A stretch of 64,000 nucleotides of DNA from Enoplolaimus lenunculus (lineage: Eukaryota; Nematoda; Enoplea; Enoplida; Thoracostomopsidae). The notes beneath the pieces are model-generated. The model did no database searches, had not been told where the DNA came from, and saw nothing but the letters and a program-made list of their open reading frames with translations. This document shows positions 1-12,784 of this stretch, one piece after another. The stretch covers positions 124,001 through 188,000 of the forward strand of contig JASANG010004020.1 of assembly GCA_030248215.1 (NCBI GenBank), read 5' to 3'. A program made the translations under genes and the position numbers. Each line of letters starts with the position of its first letter. Position 1 is the stretch's first letter.

Positions 1-496
1 CAATAATAAAAACTAGAAATTACTTGCAACTGGTATTTCAAAAGATCCATCTTCATTAAAATCCATAGTAAATTTTTCATTGTCTTAGTATTTCTACCAA
101 TCAAACTGTCTATTCGAACTTTTGCTCCACAATATTACGTGTGTGACTGCTTGATTTAAGAATCAGTGCATTGAATTCTTAACGATTTCTCTTCAATTAT
201 AGTATTTTTTCTTTTTGGTATCAGATGTGGGACAGGGTAACATCACAACGATGATTATTGAAAATTGCATAACATGCAGAAAAAATCCTTGATTGCCATA
301 AAATCAAATTATCACTTTTCGTTGCAATCTGTCATATATATTATATTTGGATACAAAAATTCTTAACACGAAACTAACAATACTTTTCATTACAACGTGC
401 GGGTCATTTTGGCTACAATTATATCCATCCTATGATCGCCACAAAAGACAGAATAACAAAACAATATTAATGTTAACAAATTAATTAATTAATTAA
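1..496. other. AT-rich flank downstream of MOGS
   Basis: No coding exon is recognised. The stretch should hold the MOGS 3' UTR and 3' flank, since the MOGS stop codon lies at 497-499 on the minus strand. A short (ATTA)n run at about 479-498 abuts the stop codon. I did not find a convincing poly(A) signal. Confidence 0.4.
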
Positions 497-3400
497 TTAC
501 GTATATGTCTCTGACATTATTTTTATAATGAGACTAGTCCAGCCAGTAAATGGGTGACATCCTTCACCAGCACCTGATTCATCATTATAGTGTTCCCATA
601 GAAATCCAGTAGATGCATACTGTCGCATAACATTGGACACCAAGTTTGCTCGCAACCGAGCATAAACATCGAAAGCCAGGTCTCGTTGCGGTCCAGCAAT
701 GTTTGAATAGTGATACAACGCTCGACATACCAAATAATTGATATTGATCCAAATAGAACCACGCCAGTACGGCGGATCATGCTGGGTGTTTGACTGATTA
801 TAAATAGGTGATGTTTTTGACAGAGATCTGAGCCCGTACGGCGTCCATAATAAATCAGGATTGGTCATGTCGCGCAAAATAACTGCTAAATGTTCTGAGT
901 CTGGTGGCAGAAGTTTCATTAAAAACGGAAACAAACTCACGTAACCATAAGTATCAGATACGAGGCGTTCTTTAGGTGGTGTGCGCTCAACTCTGACAAG
1001 ATCAGGCTCCGAAATAAACGGCGTTTGTGAACCTCCATGAGCTGGAACAGGCGGCCTCTCAAGCTTCACATTGCGCGTATGAAGGCCATAATCGCAGTAC
1101 CTGTAATATAATCATTTAGGTAAATAAATGCACTTAGTCCAAACAGACGATCGATATTTCTGATGCATGTTATGAATCGTTGACTAATAAATTTTGGGAC
1201 AAAAAATTCCACGGCTCTCACGGTTATTACAAATAAGTTCACACTGACTTTGATTGCTTCAATTACAGGTAGGATTTTTTGCTGAATAGGAATAAAGTAG
1301 TTAAGTTTCAAAATATAAAGAAACTTGCAGCGTTAATGGCTAATACAACGGCTGGGTTTCAGAAATCTAACTGAAGTATTTACTTACGTTATATTTCATT
1401 AAGTGGCAGATACAAGTAAATAATTAGCTTTTCCAACAGAAACAGGTACGTGACAAATGTGAGCCATTGTCGTTACAAGAAAGTAATAGTTTCAAATTTA
1501 ACAGCGACCTTTAAGTATTTCTTAATTTAAGTAAGTTTTTAAAAACGACAAACAGATTAAGTAATCACTTAGCCCCCCGCACTTAAGTACTAAGTCATAC
1601 TTATGTAGCGTTTCAGATACTCAACCAATATTTAATAACAATACCGTTTAGTTTTTTCACTCCAGTGAAATTTATCAATATGCTTGATATCGCTGAGAAA
1701 AAGGTTCGTTTCCTGGAAATAACTGGCATCTTCAGACTGCTTTGTTGCTTGCGCTAAATGTGTCATTAACCTAGATGCAACAGCCATCCAACATAACAAA
1801 TCCAAATGATATTCATCATCAGTCGGATGGGATGCACGCGGATAGTCGTCAAAGCCTAAATATCAACAAACTGAAAATGTGCATAAAAAATTCAATAATA
1901 AGCCGACATGCAAAGTAGTACAGTGTCTTGGTTATGTGCTGCAACAAAAAACAAATTGTTACATATGTTTTTTTCGTTCTGACAAAATACATTTTCCATT
2001 TCGGTGAATGCGGCCTTTTTGTCTTAAGTGTTGAAATACGTGTCGCGCGGCAATTCGTGTACAACACCGCACGGTGACGGATGACTGCAAACCGAGAAGG
2101 AATGTATTAAAATCGTCAAAATTATGAGACAGGCCAGAATATCTATTGACCTAGACAATTCCTGTTCGATTTCAATTGCTAAATTTTTAGACTCGTAAAC
2201 AAAATACAAACACACCTGATGTTAAAGTTTTTGGATTTAATTCTTTATTCGTTGTACCGTTACGTCCTCGCCACCTGTAAGTACCAATCACTGGACCAGC
2301 CTGAGAAACATTGAGCCACTGATACCACAACTTGAGCCTCGGATAAATGCGATCCACAAATGACGCATGAGTTGACAGAAAATTCTTCGACGAACGAATA
2401 TGTTCTCCGAGTACAAAGAAAAACATAGGCGGATTTGCAAGTGAATTTTGTTGAACAATAAATTCTGATGGGACCTAAAATCAAAGATTTTATTATTTGA
2501 AATGTAAGAAACAAAAAATTAACAGATACTACTCTTTAAGACAAATAGAAATTTGCATTGCAAAAATAATCTGTGAAAACCTCAAAGCTGACAGCATTTA
2601 GGCATCTACACATTCAAAATATATTGCATGTTGATAGTATTTAGTCATAATGTTGAAGCTTGGGCATCAGTCTTGTAATTTTTTTATTAAATATTATTAG
2701 AAAGACAGATCGGCATAAACTATATACGTACTCGCTGTTCGGCGTCGTCACCGAGTATCTGTTCACGCGGAATCCACCCTTCAATATTCATTAAATCCAA
2801 CCACGATGCTATAATTTCAAGCGACAGATTTTCATCCCACTGTCGAATGAGTAGGTTGTGAAATCCCTGCAAAAAATAACGCGGAGATAAATAAAAAAAC
2901 TATCGCTATTTACTTCACAGAATTACAGTTCTATCAACATATATTTACTAATACAAGTATGTAATGTTAAATTACCAAACATTTATCAAATGAATACAAG
3001 AAAAGGGTCAATAGTCTTTCACTTGATTTTGGTTGTTTCATTTTAAAAAGTATGCCGACTTTGCTTCTGAATTATTTTGAAGCAAGAAATCCCGGAGGAA
3101 TATTGTTTCTTATTACTTACCTTTAAAGACGCATTTTACCGGACGTTCCGCAAAATAACATCTCAAAAAAGCCTGCTCCTTAGTTTAGGTACTTGAAGTA
3201 TGTTAAAGACAAAACGAACCAAATCGCACTTACCTCATCCCACAAAAAGCCACGAGGAAAAAAAGGTCGTGACGGAATGCCCGTGAATAATTCAAAAGGC
3301 CCATACAGTACAGGATTGGATGTATGCTGAGACATCACTTTCGAGTGACCATAAAAATAGCTGATTGAACCCAGCATGTTGCTAAGAGCATACTTTGCCA

Positions 3401-6400
3401 TTTTTTGAAATACATCCGCATAATTCTGCCTTACAAGACCAAAAACAGCTTCAAACTTTCGATCAAACGCTTCTTTTCTAAGTTCCAAATGAGTATCAAA
3501 TACCTGTAACAATGCCAATTTCAATATCAATACTGCGGTATCGATAAAAATATGCACTGATATGTATATTTTCCAACATAATAGAGGCGGAATGTATGTA
3601 ATTTAAGTGACTCACTTTCCTTGAAAGTTGGTCCGGACGATCGTGAAACGAAGATGACTCGAATACAATATCAAACGTCACGTTCTCCTCAAGTGTTACC
3701 TGCAACATAACCAGTTCAGTTAGTAAACATGCGAAAAGTACGGATGAAGAATGACAAAGAAAACAGTGGCGGAAAAATTTGCAACACAAGCCTAAAAATA
3801 CAGTGTGTTATGCCAAAAATATTTGTTCAATTAATTACTCCTTGAAATTTCTGTTCCACACAAACTTTTACAAATCAGTAAAGCAAAATAATCGAAGACG
3901 AAATGATAATTTCTGACATACTTATAGTAAAAACTTGGTAGTAGTAATAAATTTCATATATAAATACCTGGAGAGCCACCAAATTTGCATCCTCTTGATC
4001 AACCAGTTCGTGTAAACCCATGTAATACTTCATATTGTTGCGCTCAGATTTAAGTTTTACCACATTTGTGGCATTGATAACGGATTCTTTGATCAGTGAA
4101 AATGAACCGGGAGCCTAACAATAAATGCACATACATTTTCAGATACACTGGTGAGCATATAATAATTTTATGCTACCATACGCCTGTTATTGACAATAGT
4201 TGCTGAATTTCAGCAACAAATAGTAAAACTTCAACCTTTCGATTCCTTGAATAGGCAAACATGATATACATTCTCTCCGGCTTGTTCTCTGATCATAAGT
4301 TACTGGGGTATCTTTGATGTTGGATGTAGATAATATGCTAAGGATGTATAACCACAAAACATATTATAAATTACGTAAACGTGCTGCGCAAATCGAGCTT
4401 GTTGAATCCCTTTAAAATGACAAAGCTACGTAAACTTACAAGTAATACTTTTTGATGCTAACTATTTTCGGTCCAGGCCTACAAAACTAACTTTAATTGA
4501 TGTGTACGATTTTTCTATAGGATCTCCATCCACTTGAACAAATTTTAATTTGAAATTTCCAAGTTCAGGGGTAAACCCATCTATTGAATCGACGTGTTTA
4601 AAGTTCGCACTTGAATCTTTTTTCACGATTGGTTTCACTGAATTATGTGGCGAAAATGGGGCAATAAAATACATTATAATTGACGTAAATGTTCCAGGTG
4701 GCATGTTGTCCTAAAACTAAATACTAAAGTACAACTGGAGGTATACTGCCGGCCTCGGCAGAAAATCAGCATCCAACTCCGGTGCCGGTAGGATTTGCAC
4801 CTAATTCTGGTTTTTAATTGTGGAGATCTCTCCAAAAAAGTTTAAAACGAAATTTTAGCAACAATTTATATGCAGTTATTGTTAAAATGAAGCAAATCTA
4901 ACACAATTTATTTTTTATTACTAAATTTTTGCTTCCCATTCGGCACCGGCAAAATTTGGTTATCTCTGGCTTTTCACCTTCGGTTGCACCATAATACTGC
5001 TGTTGTCACACTTTTGTGCAGCGTTTAGTTTTTACACACATACATGCAGGGTGAAAAGCGGAACTGGATTATACCGGAATCGGAATCGAAACAGCAAAGT
5101 TATACCGGAATCGGAATCGAAACAGCAAATTTATACCGGAATCGGAATCGAAACTACATAATTTGCGGCTATACGGATAACTCGTATTAACAAGTATATA
5201 TAATATTGATTTAGGGTGCCTGTTGGCTTGCAACAATTCCAAAAACGTCGCATGAACAAATTAGCAATCTTTTTTGGCTCTGTAAAGCTAAACTACAATC
5301 AATTATCGATAAGTTAACTTATCGAAAACAAATTAATAGATAAATGATAATGAATTTTTATACAACATATCACAACAAGTAGGTCTAAAATTAAGATATA
5401 GAAATTCCGTAAGATGTGGAAATTCCGATTACGATTGATTGTGCAATCGGAATCGGAATTTGTTTCGAATCGGAATTCTAATCGAAATCACGATTGCACC
5501 CTGCATATATATGTATACATCCTTCGTGCAGCGTTCAGTTTGACACGCATAAGTGACGTCGGAATTTATGGGGGAGTTAACCAATCGGAAGTACCTGGAT
5601 TGAAATTGGGAATAGAAAAACGTAGGGGTCATGCAGAACCAGCCGGAGGCCTCTTCATTCTTAGCAAGAAATGTCGCGGTCAAGGGCGTAGTAATCTATG
5701 GGGTTTGAAATTCGTATTTCGTGGAAAAAATTTTTTAAAGAGTCGGCACACAAATGGAGCGACCCATCAATCTTTTCAGGATATGTGTATGACCCTGACC
5801 TGATAATAAATTTGAAGGGCAACCAGAGTATGTTTTACAGGGGGCACCTTTTTGTGTAAATTTTGCAAGAAGGAATATTGTACGTAAGTAAGTATAATAC
5901 AGAAGGAGCGGAATTGCGGAGGAGCACCCTTAACTTTTGCAGGAAGGGTGTCCAACATGTGCACTTAAGGATTGGTAGGTTACTAAAATTACTAAAACCA
6001 AATCGACAATTGAGTTTTAAAATGCAACGCAAATGATAAAAATGTTTCTGACTTAATCTGTTTAAGACATGCTCTCTTACATGTCGTTTTGCTTTAATTC
6101 TTGCCGTCCAGTCGCCGCCATTTTCGCCGCCAGGCCTTTTGATGAATGAGGTTTCAAGCTGAACCGTTCTATCGTTAATCGTTTGGACACCAAATGATTT
6201 GCCATCGTGCATCAACCAACCGTAAACAGTGTTATCGTCGATATTGCACCAATGTCTGAATTACAATTACGACTAGTTGCGTGTAATTAAAATAACTAAT
6301 CCTATTCTAAATGCAATGCCACCTTATAGCAGGTTGGTCTTGGCGCGGTAAAATTGGAAATTTGGCTACATATTCGTAAAAAATTGACAATTTCCGTCCG

Positions 6401-9400
6401 CGTTTCGTTTTGAAACAGCCTAATCTATCAAGCATTTGCAGCTCATAGCAGCCGATTTTAAAATGCGTTAAAAGATACGAAACTATTTCCCAGAAACCAT
6501 TTAGCATTTGGAGTTCTGACGTTCCAACATTAATTTAAAACTCAAGGTTGCAAAATCTTAAAACGTCCACAAAATGTCTAGGCTGTGATATATTAACAGA
6601 ATTTTGATCAGTTCCTCAACGGATTAGACAGTTCCTTTCCGTCTACAAGACTACTTCTGTTTCAAACACATTGTGTTACAAAATAAAATTTACTACAGCC
6701 ACTACGTAATTCTGAATAAAGTTCGGCCCTAAGTTCTTGCATGCTACAATCCAAAATTTATGTCAGCGGAATACGTACACATTGAGTCAAATTTATTATT
6801 GATTATTTCGTTACCGTAAAATGTCCGGTATTCGGAGGATTATACCGGATTTCGGTTCGGATGTCTAATATGCGCCGGATATTAAGTCGGGACCGGATAT
6901 CCCGCTGCACTACGACATATGTACATATTTCCACCAATAACGGCATCTGAAGCATGACGAATCTTTTGTCCGTGTTACGTATCTCCAAACATACAAATTT
7001 TATTTTGAAAGTTAGAGCATCACTGCGTAATTAATACGAAAATAACTCAAAATGTCAAAGATAATTTCACGCTTAACATAATCCGTTGACAAAGCAATCA
7101 GGGTGCAACCGGAATTCCGGTTCCGGCATTTTTTCACCTTCCGGTTCCGGTAAATTTTTACCGGATTTAAAAATTCCGGTATTATAATTTGGCCGTTTTA
7201 TTAACTTTGCTAATTTTTAAGAATCTCTTTTGAAAGCCACTTGTACTCCGAATATAAGCCATTGATGGTGGATTTCACTTCAGTCGATGATGAAAATCTA
7301 AAATACAACAATTAAAATAAATATCTATGTTCGACTAAGGTTATTTCACAAATAATAGAGCAAAAAATAAGATTAAAATGAAATTTTTGGTGAAATGCAT
7401 TTTTCACTTTCCGGTTCCGGTTCCGGTAAAATTTTCAAATTCCGGTTCCGGTTCCGGTAAATTGTAATTCCGGTTGCACCCTGAAAGCAATATACACTAA
7501 GACATTGTTATTTTAGCCGAGCGATAAATTATAGTAGGAATGTGCCGATACCAAAATTTTTGTCAATGCCGATACCGATTCCAACTTTAGTACACCACGC
7601 TTAAAGAACGGATAGAATATTAAATTACATGAGTATGCGAAAACTTATACCGTAACCGCCATAAACGCTTATAATTTAATGAGGACGATTCCTTTCAATT
7701 AATTTTTTCAAATACAAATGTGAGAGATAGCAGCTTCTTTGGTCAGACACACTGATATACACCAAGAAGCGAAACTGATAGCATTCGAACTGTGCTATGT
7801 GAAAAAAGTATCGGCAAAGCATCGGCATTTTTTGCGATGCCGATACCGATATTTACAAAAAGTGACAATTATTATCGATGCCGATTAATCGGAACTTCCC
7901 AATTACATAGTCATGTGTAACTTCAAAAACACAAGAAAAATTCTCAAAAATCAACAACAATCCATTTTGAGCATCGTAAAACAGCAATCGTGATCATTAT
8001 ACCTGATAGGAGGCATCATAACTTCAAACTGCGGTTGGTCGAACCACATAATACCAAACAATGGCGAGTTTGAGTGCCGAGAGCGCATTGCAAAGTAATG
8101 ATTAGCAGAATACGTGCCCCAGTACATTTCCGGAGATTTCGTCACAGAAAAGGCGTCATGATCCAAAACTGAAAACAATCTCAAATAGCCTGTATATACG
8201 AATATACGTATACATTATTGGGTACAACTAATTATCTGACTATTGAACCCTGATATAAATCAGGGTTCAACCGAAATTATAATTTACCGGAACCGCAATT
8301 TGAAAAAATTACCGGAACCGGAACGTGAAAAGTGCATGCCACCGAATATATATACACATATATGTATACATTGTATATGAGAAATGTACCGAATATTCAG
8401 TTCCGGTTTGAAATCTGGCAAAACTGATATCGCCTTCATGTTCCAGTATCCAGTATAATCCTACAGGATGCCGGATATTTACGGTTGTGGTGTTGCATAT
8501 CAGGTTCAGGCTTCATATCCGGCAAAAATAGCCATTCATATCCGGCAAAAATAGCCATCCGTACCCGGTTCCGGTATCCAGTATAAACCTACCGGATACT
8601 GAATATTTGCAGTTGTGGTTTCAAATATCATAAAACTGGTTATGTCGAAATACTACACATATATTACGCAGAACTGCAATTCCGGGCAAATTCAGAGAAG
8701 ACACTTACATGGAATAAAAATTTACGCAACTATTAATCTAAAATCTATTAATACATATTTTGCACTAGTTAGATACTTACTTCCGACAGTGTACAAATTT
8801 AGATCATATATCCGGTTAACATCCGGCTTCTGTTCGCCGGGCCATGCGGTACCATGTTCCACGGTACAACTTAGCCAGAATCCGAACGCAACATAGTAAT
8901 TCTATTACATTACCATAGGCAAAATGTCTCGTGGCGCGATATGGCGCATAACAAATGTATTAACACTGACTTCACAACATGGGAATATCAACAAAATGTC
9001 GCGTGACAGCGATATGCTAAAACGGTATCGTACTGTGTATTTTTCTAGCCCCCGCCCCGGGACAACTCTAATATATGGAAAACATAACTAGAAGCGACTA
9101 GTGGCAGGGCAATCGCAGTTCGCACTTGTAGGATTAGATGCTTTACAGCCAGCACGTGAAATTCAAAACATTCGAGCTCCTACCAGCTACGTGCAAAAAG
9201 TATTGGGAAATCTTGAGCAAGATGTTATTAAGCGTTAAATTTATGGCTACAATGCTGGTGCTTCAATCAAACCTGCGCTAAACATGGACTTCATTACATG
9301 GGCGTATCCAGGATTTTGTAACAGGGGTTCTATAATAAAGTTCGAACGGGTTCTTGTGTTACAAACTGAGAAAGCGTCTTCCTGCTGACAACATTTGGCT

Positions 9401-9731
9401 ACGCCCTTGCTTCATCATACAAAATGTTTCAAATATGTACATAAGACGTCAAATAAATTTCCAATAAATACATACCAGTGGGAAGATCAGATTTAGTGCG
9501 AACAAGCGAAGGCAAAAAGACAAGCTGCATATAGATGTACTGTGCCACGTAGGCAATAATGGGTACCGCAAGCAATCCAACGGCCAACAGATATTTGTTT
9601 CCACCATAGCTGCCCGTTTTCTTTTTATTGTTCCGGTTTTTCAAACCAAGCTTTTGGGGCCTCAATTTTGAAACGGATCCATCATCAGACTGCTCGGGGC
9701 TGTTGCCTCCTTGTCTCTGTCCACGGGGCAT
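497..9731 (-). CDS. MOGS: Mannosyl-oligosaccharide glucosidase (ER glucosidase I, GH63), 11 exons
   Basis: This enzyme removes the outermost alpha-1,2-glucose from Glc3Man9GlcNAc2 on new N-glycoproteins in the ER lumen. Exons (minus strand, 5' to 3'): 9476-9731, 8003-8168, 6081-6255, 4492-4710, 3968-4114, 3616-3699, 3234-3503, 2732-2866, 2216-2474, 1645-1855, 497-1100. All junctions are GT-AG and in phase, giving 841 aa, close to the mammalian length. A basic cytosolic tail (residues 1-46) precedes one membrane anchor (about 47-69), as in a type II protein. Family motifs occur in order: [81 protein letters not shown] (mammalian ERHLDLRCW), [35 protein letters not shown]. The ATG at 9731 is chosen because the frame upstream of it has only TTG codons. 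Several introns carry MITEs. Function is established for the family; the gene model is inferred from sequence. Confidence 0.96.
1350..1627. mobile_element. MITE with GGCTGGGTTTC ends, in MOGS intron 10
   Basis: The ends are inverted: GGCTGGGTTTCAGAAAT at the left, and TTTCAGATACTCAACC at the right, whose reverse complement resembles the left end. The interior holds ACTTAAGTA-type motifs. A better preserved relative lies at 48612-48913. I found no clear target-site duplication. There is no coding capacity. Confidence 0.6.
4731..4993. mobile_element. Degenerate MITE of the CCGG family (CCGGAG / CCGGTGCCGG variant), MOGS intron 3
   Basis: The left end reads ACAACTGGAGG, followed by GCCGGCCTCGG and CCGGTGCCGG. 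The right end carries CGGCACCGGC and closes with CGGTTGCACC. This matches the layout of the better preserved hAT-like MITEs in the window (GTGCAACCGG...CCGGTTGCAC), but it is more decayed. No target duplication is visible. Confidence 0.45.
5047..5503. mobile_element. hAT-like MITE, family 2 (CGGAATCGGAATCG variant), MOGS intron 3
   Basis: It begins CAGGGTGAAAAGCGGAA and ends CGATTGCACCCTG, so the termini are CAGGGTG/CACCCTG. The subterminal region repeats ATACCGGAATCGGAATCGAA three times. The 8-bp flanks CATACATG and CATATATA match at 6 of 8 positions, as expected of an aged hAT duplication. An internal stretch around 5285-5330 (AAGCTAAACTACAATCAATT) recurs inverted in the copy at 50811-51202. 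Confidence 0.7.
7099..7483. mobile_element. hAT-like MITE, family 1 (CCGGTTCCGG variant), intact, MOGS intron 2
   Basis: This is a 385-bp element with perfect 18-bp terminal inverted repeats, CAGGGTGCAACCGGAATT and its complement. It is flanked by a perfect 8-bp target-site duplication, AAAGCAAT, at 7091-7098 and 7484-7491. Both ends carry reiterated TTCCGG. The copy at 32719-33109 is nearly identical, so the family moved fairly recently. The 8-bp duplication and CAGGG terminus are typical of the hAT superfamily. No transposase is encoded. Confidence 0.9.
7535..7905. mobile_element. MITE-like repeat with GCCGATACCGAT iterations
   Basis: The left end reads AGGAATGTGCCGATACC and the right end CCGATTAATCGGAACTTCC. 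Between them, CCGATACCGAT motifs occur at both ends in opposite sense. A truncated relative starts at about 10248 (TAGGGATGTGCCGACACC). Boundaries are approximate, and the flanks are only weakly similar. Confidence 0.5.
8261..8880. repeat. Composite of truncated CCGG-family elements
   Basis: At 8261 a truncated family-1 end begins with CAGGGTTCAACCG and runs to about 8338 with CCGGAACCGG motifs. It is followed by fragments of the CCGGATATCC type (PyCCGGTATCCAGTATAA repeated near 8440, 8575 and 8820). At 8244-8267 the sequence is palindromic (GAACCCTG then CAGGGTTC around ATATAAAT), as if two element ends abut. No intact unit is visible. Confidence 0.45.
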
Positions 9732-9883
9732 TTTTGGACTCAACAATAATCACAAGGCGCCCCAGCCACAGTGTCAAGCTACCAAAACTCAATATTAAAT
9801 TAATGAAGCGGTCTATAAAGAAGTAAAGTGAGTTATCGTTTGGGTATGCAATGCAATACATACATATATATTCAAATTAGAGA

Positions 9884-10090
9884 TGTCATGATCGTGTGGT
9901 ATAAATCTATAAGAACGTGGAGTTGCAACATTTAAAAATAAATACCTGGACCCGGATTTTTCTAGAAAAAAATCCCGGACGCGGATCTGGATTTGTCTGG
10001 AAGAAAAACCCGGACGTGGACCCGGAATTTTTAAGAATGCAACCCGGACCTGGATTTTTTTCCAGACAAACCCCAAAGTGTTTATAACTT
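9884..10090. repeat. Repeat with CCCGGACxxGGA iterations
   Basis: Five to six copies of a motif such as CCCGGAC(G/C)(C/T)GGA occur at about 9945-10055, separated by TTTTTCTAGAAAAAAA-like spacers. This is the same organisation as the other CCGG-iterated repeats in the window but with a different core. It lies just upstream of MOGS, and no coding role is seen. Confidence 0.45.
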
Positions 10091-10329
10091 GAAAACTGAA
10101 CATGAACCTAATTTTTTAAAGAAATGACAGAATTTCTATCTCCATCTATATTCAAGCAGCTCAGTGTATTAAATATATATTAATGGGTAGTATGCAATGC
10201 GAAGCGACTAATGTCAATCACGAAAATTTATTTCAAGTAAATACTAGGGATGTGCCGACACCAAATTTTTTTCCTGATGCCGATATCGATTATTTAGAAG
10301 ATATACCGATGCCGATACCTTTTCCAAGT

Positions 10330-10775
10330 TTTTATTGAGCGAAGCTCGAACACACGTAAGCAATATAGATAATATGCAATAGTTTAGCTAACTATTCATT
10401 TATCGGTTTTGGAAGTTTGTAAACAATTTATTCAGCTTCCTCGCACCAAAAACCCTTCAGTTACCCCAAAGCCTTAATTTTGTGTTGTCAATTAAGCTAA
10501 TATGCAAATTAGTTATTAGCTAACTATTCAATTATCGGTTCTGGAGGTTTGTAAACCATTTATTCAAATTCCTCGTACCTAAAAACCTTTTAGTGCTGAA
10601 ATTAGATTCCTTTTAACGTTAATAATTAGAGAAATATTGTAAAAAGTCCTAATTTAGGCGTATAAACTATGCTAATACGCAAATTATCTATTAACTAACT
10701 ACTCAATTATCGGCTTTCGAGGTTTGTGAACAGTCTTATAATATTTAAAGACGATGCTTTCAATTAATTTTCATT
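10330..10775 (-). repeat. Three decayed units of the dimeric 150/175-bp satellite
   Basis: After a GAGCGAAGCTCG hairpin at about 10335, units in minus orientation repeat the motif CGGTTTTGGAAGTTTGTAAAC at about 10400, 10535 and 10708. These units match the arrays at 29874-30600 and 41340-41950. They include the shared motif TAGCTAATA..TTTGCATA. Confidence 0.6.
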
Positions 10776-12575
10776 AGTATAGTATGCAAACCTTGACAAT
10801 CGACGAAAATAAACCATCTTTAACAGTATAATTGGTGTCGGTCATTGTTGCTGGACAAAACTTGTGAATTTAATCTTGATTTTGACACAATTTTGAAATA
10901 CATCTTAAACCCGTTAAAATACGCTGTTTGCGAGTCAGGTTGAATTATGTGCGAAATTATTGTATATCAAACCGAATCCGGTGTGTTGGGCGCCGGAACC
11001 TCCTGTTGCTAGGTAGCGCGTTCAATGGACACACCCAATAACACGTAGAACATTTACTGACAGTAAATTGTATCAAACAACCAGAACTATAAGCAATTGC
11101 GCAAATCATTAACTTAGGACTTTAGCGCATCGACGAACTAGGCTTAGACCTGATACGTCTTACATATCCGGTAATAACCGTACTGTAAAACTGTCATAAC
11201 TGTATTCTTCTGTATAACGTTCTTTCGCATAACCATATCCGTGCCGTTCTGTAAATACGTTTCATAGTAAATCTTGAAAAACCGGCCGTGCCGTTGGTGA
11301 AGGGCGATTACGCTACATAGACTGACAGCGAGCACTGAATGTCACTAGACAGACATTTACTTGCTCGATTAAAATGAATCCAAGATACCAAATATGACAC
11401 TAGCTATGCCAGGATAATAAACCGGTATTGTAAAGTGAAGACACGGCACTTTGGTTAGATTTTAGCGAAAAATCGAGATTTTATTTCAGTTTGTCTCATT
11501 TTTAAGACTCAATAAGAACCCAAACTTGCCAAATGATAAACTGGCTTCGGTTGTAAACTTAAGTCTGATTCCAACTAAAGTAAAGATATTATGTAAGTTT
11601 CGTAGGATTCGTCTTAGTCGTCTAGTTGTCGGGGTCGAGTAGTTGTCTTAGCGACAAGTTGTCGAGTTAACAAGTTGCCGTACCTACTGGCAGGCGACAG
11701 GGGCGTGTGTTCAATGGATGTGGGCGACTTCAATGTCTAATTTGGAAGCAATGCGCTCCTGTTTATACAGATGCACAGCTAAATATATATAAAAATCAGG
11801 ATACAACCGGAGGTATGCCTTTGGCTTAAAAAATGGCAGATGCATCGAAATTTTTAAGATTTCGAATCAATTTCATAATTTTAGTTTCATTTCGAAAAAT
11901 TGCAGCATGTCTGTAGCGAAAAATTGCGTGGGCAGATATCCGGATATCCGGATATTCAGAAATACACGGATATCAGTCTATCCTGGATTAAGGATACACG
12001 TTTCTTTTCGGATACATCTTTTATACAAATTATAAACCTAGTAAGTCTATACCCTAAGCTAAAAAACAGATATTACGCTTTTATTCTATTGCAGTTCGGC
12101 AGAAAAACGTTTTGCCCATTATCTTTTACGTGGTTGAGAATACATTTGCACTTAAAGTCTTCTGAATATTTGCAGAATCTGCAAATACAAGTTTTGATCA
12201 AATTTTCAGTTTCAGTTGTTCATATGTGTGAAAAAACCTTGAAAGGTTAAATTGACAGTTCTTTGCAAACAATTGTAGCTGCAAGTTTTGTGCAAGTTAC
12301 AGGTGCGACGTCACGCTGAAAAAATGCATTAGTGAATAGAGTTTTATTTAACCCAGAACTTTTTTCAAAGCTCGAAACCACTACGGCAATTAATCAAAAA
12401 ATAAGATTTTAACACTACAAAGCGGACTTAGCTAGGGTTTCAGAAAAATCGGACGGTTTACGTTTCGTATGAAACATTTATTACTTCAACATGCTCTACG
12501 TTGTGACCGCGATGGGTAGGAACCGCGTGGTATCGAACGCAATAATTGTTGAGACAGTGTCGCCAATGATGCCTG
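10776..12575. other. Intergenic stretch without a recognised gene
   Basis: I see no supported exon. The region near 11930-12000 carries GATATCCGGATATCC motifs of the CCGG repeat families. The ORF at 11900-12250 overlaps these repeats and looks fortuitous. The rest is unique AT-rich sequence. Confidence 0.4.
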
Positions 12576-12784
12576 TGCAATGCACACTGTTGTATGCTTG
12601 CTGGCAACACAATGTCGACACATATAGTCGACGATGAAAACAGCTGGAGGCGGGCTACGTGGCGCAGTGGTAGGGTGCTCGCTTAAGGATCTATAGGCTG
12701 AGAGTTCGATCCCCGCTCTAGCCCACTTTTCTAGCTGCTTGGTAGAAAGGTCTGATGTCCTTGGTTCCTATTTAGACTGACATG
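12576..12784 (+). repeat. tRNA-derived SINE-like repeat, copy 1
   Basis: About 210 bp, repeated in direct orientation at 14096-14308 with roughly 85-90% identity by eye. Positions 12652-12724 resemble a tRNA: GGGCTA at the start pairs with TAGCCC at the end, there is an A-box-like TGGCGCAGTGGTAGGG and a B-box GAGTTCGATCC-type sequence (12705-12716). The anticodon arm does not fold properly, so a tRNA-derived SINE head or tRNA relic is more likely than a functional tRNA. Confidence 0.6.

Noticed and set aside
9732-9746. Extended MOGS N-terminus starting at 9746
   Set aside because: The codons there are TTG. The ATG at 9731 has a favourable AAAA context and gives the expected length.
11900-12250. 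116-codon ORF with PDIQKYTDIS-like start
   Set aside because: It begins in GATATCCGG repeat sequence and has no recognisable domain.
12652-12724. Functional tRNA gene
   Set aside because: The acceptor ends pair and A/B boxes are present, but the anticodon arm does not form and the unit is part of a longer duplicated repeat. tRNAscan-SE or Infernal would decide.
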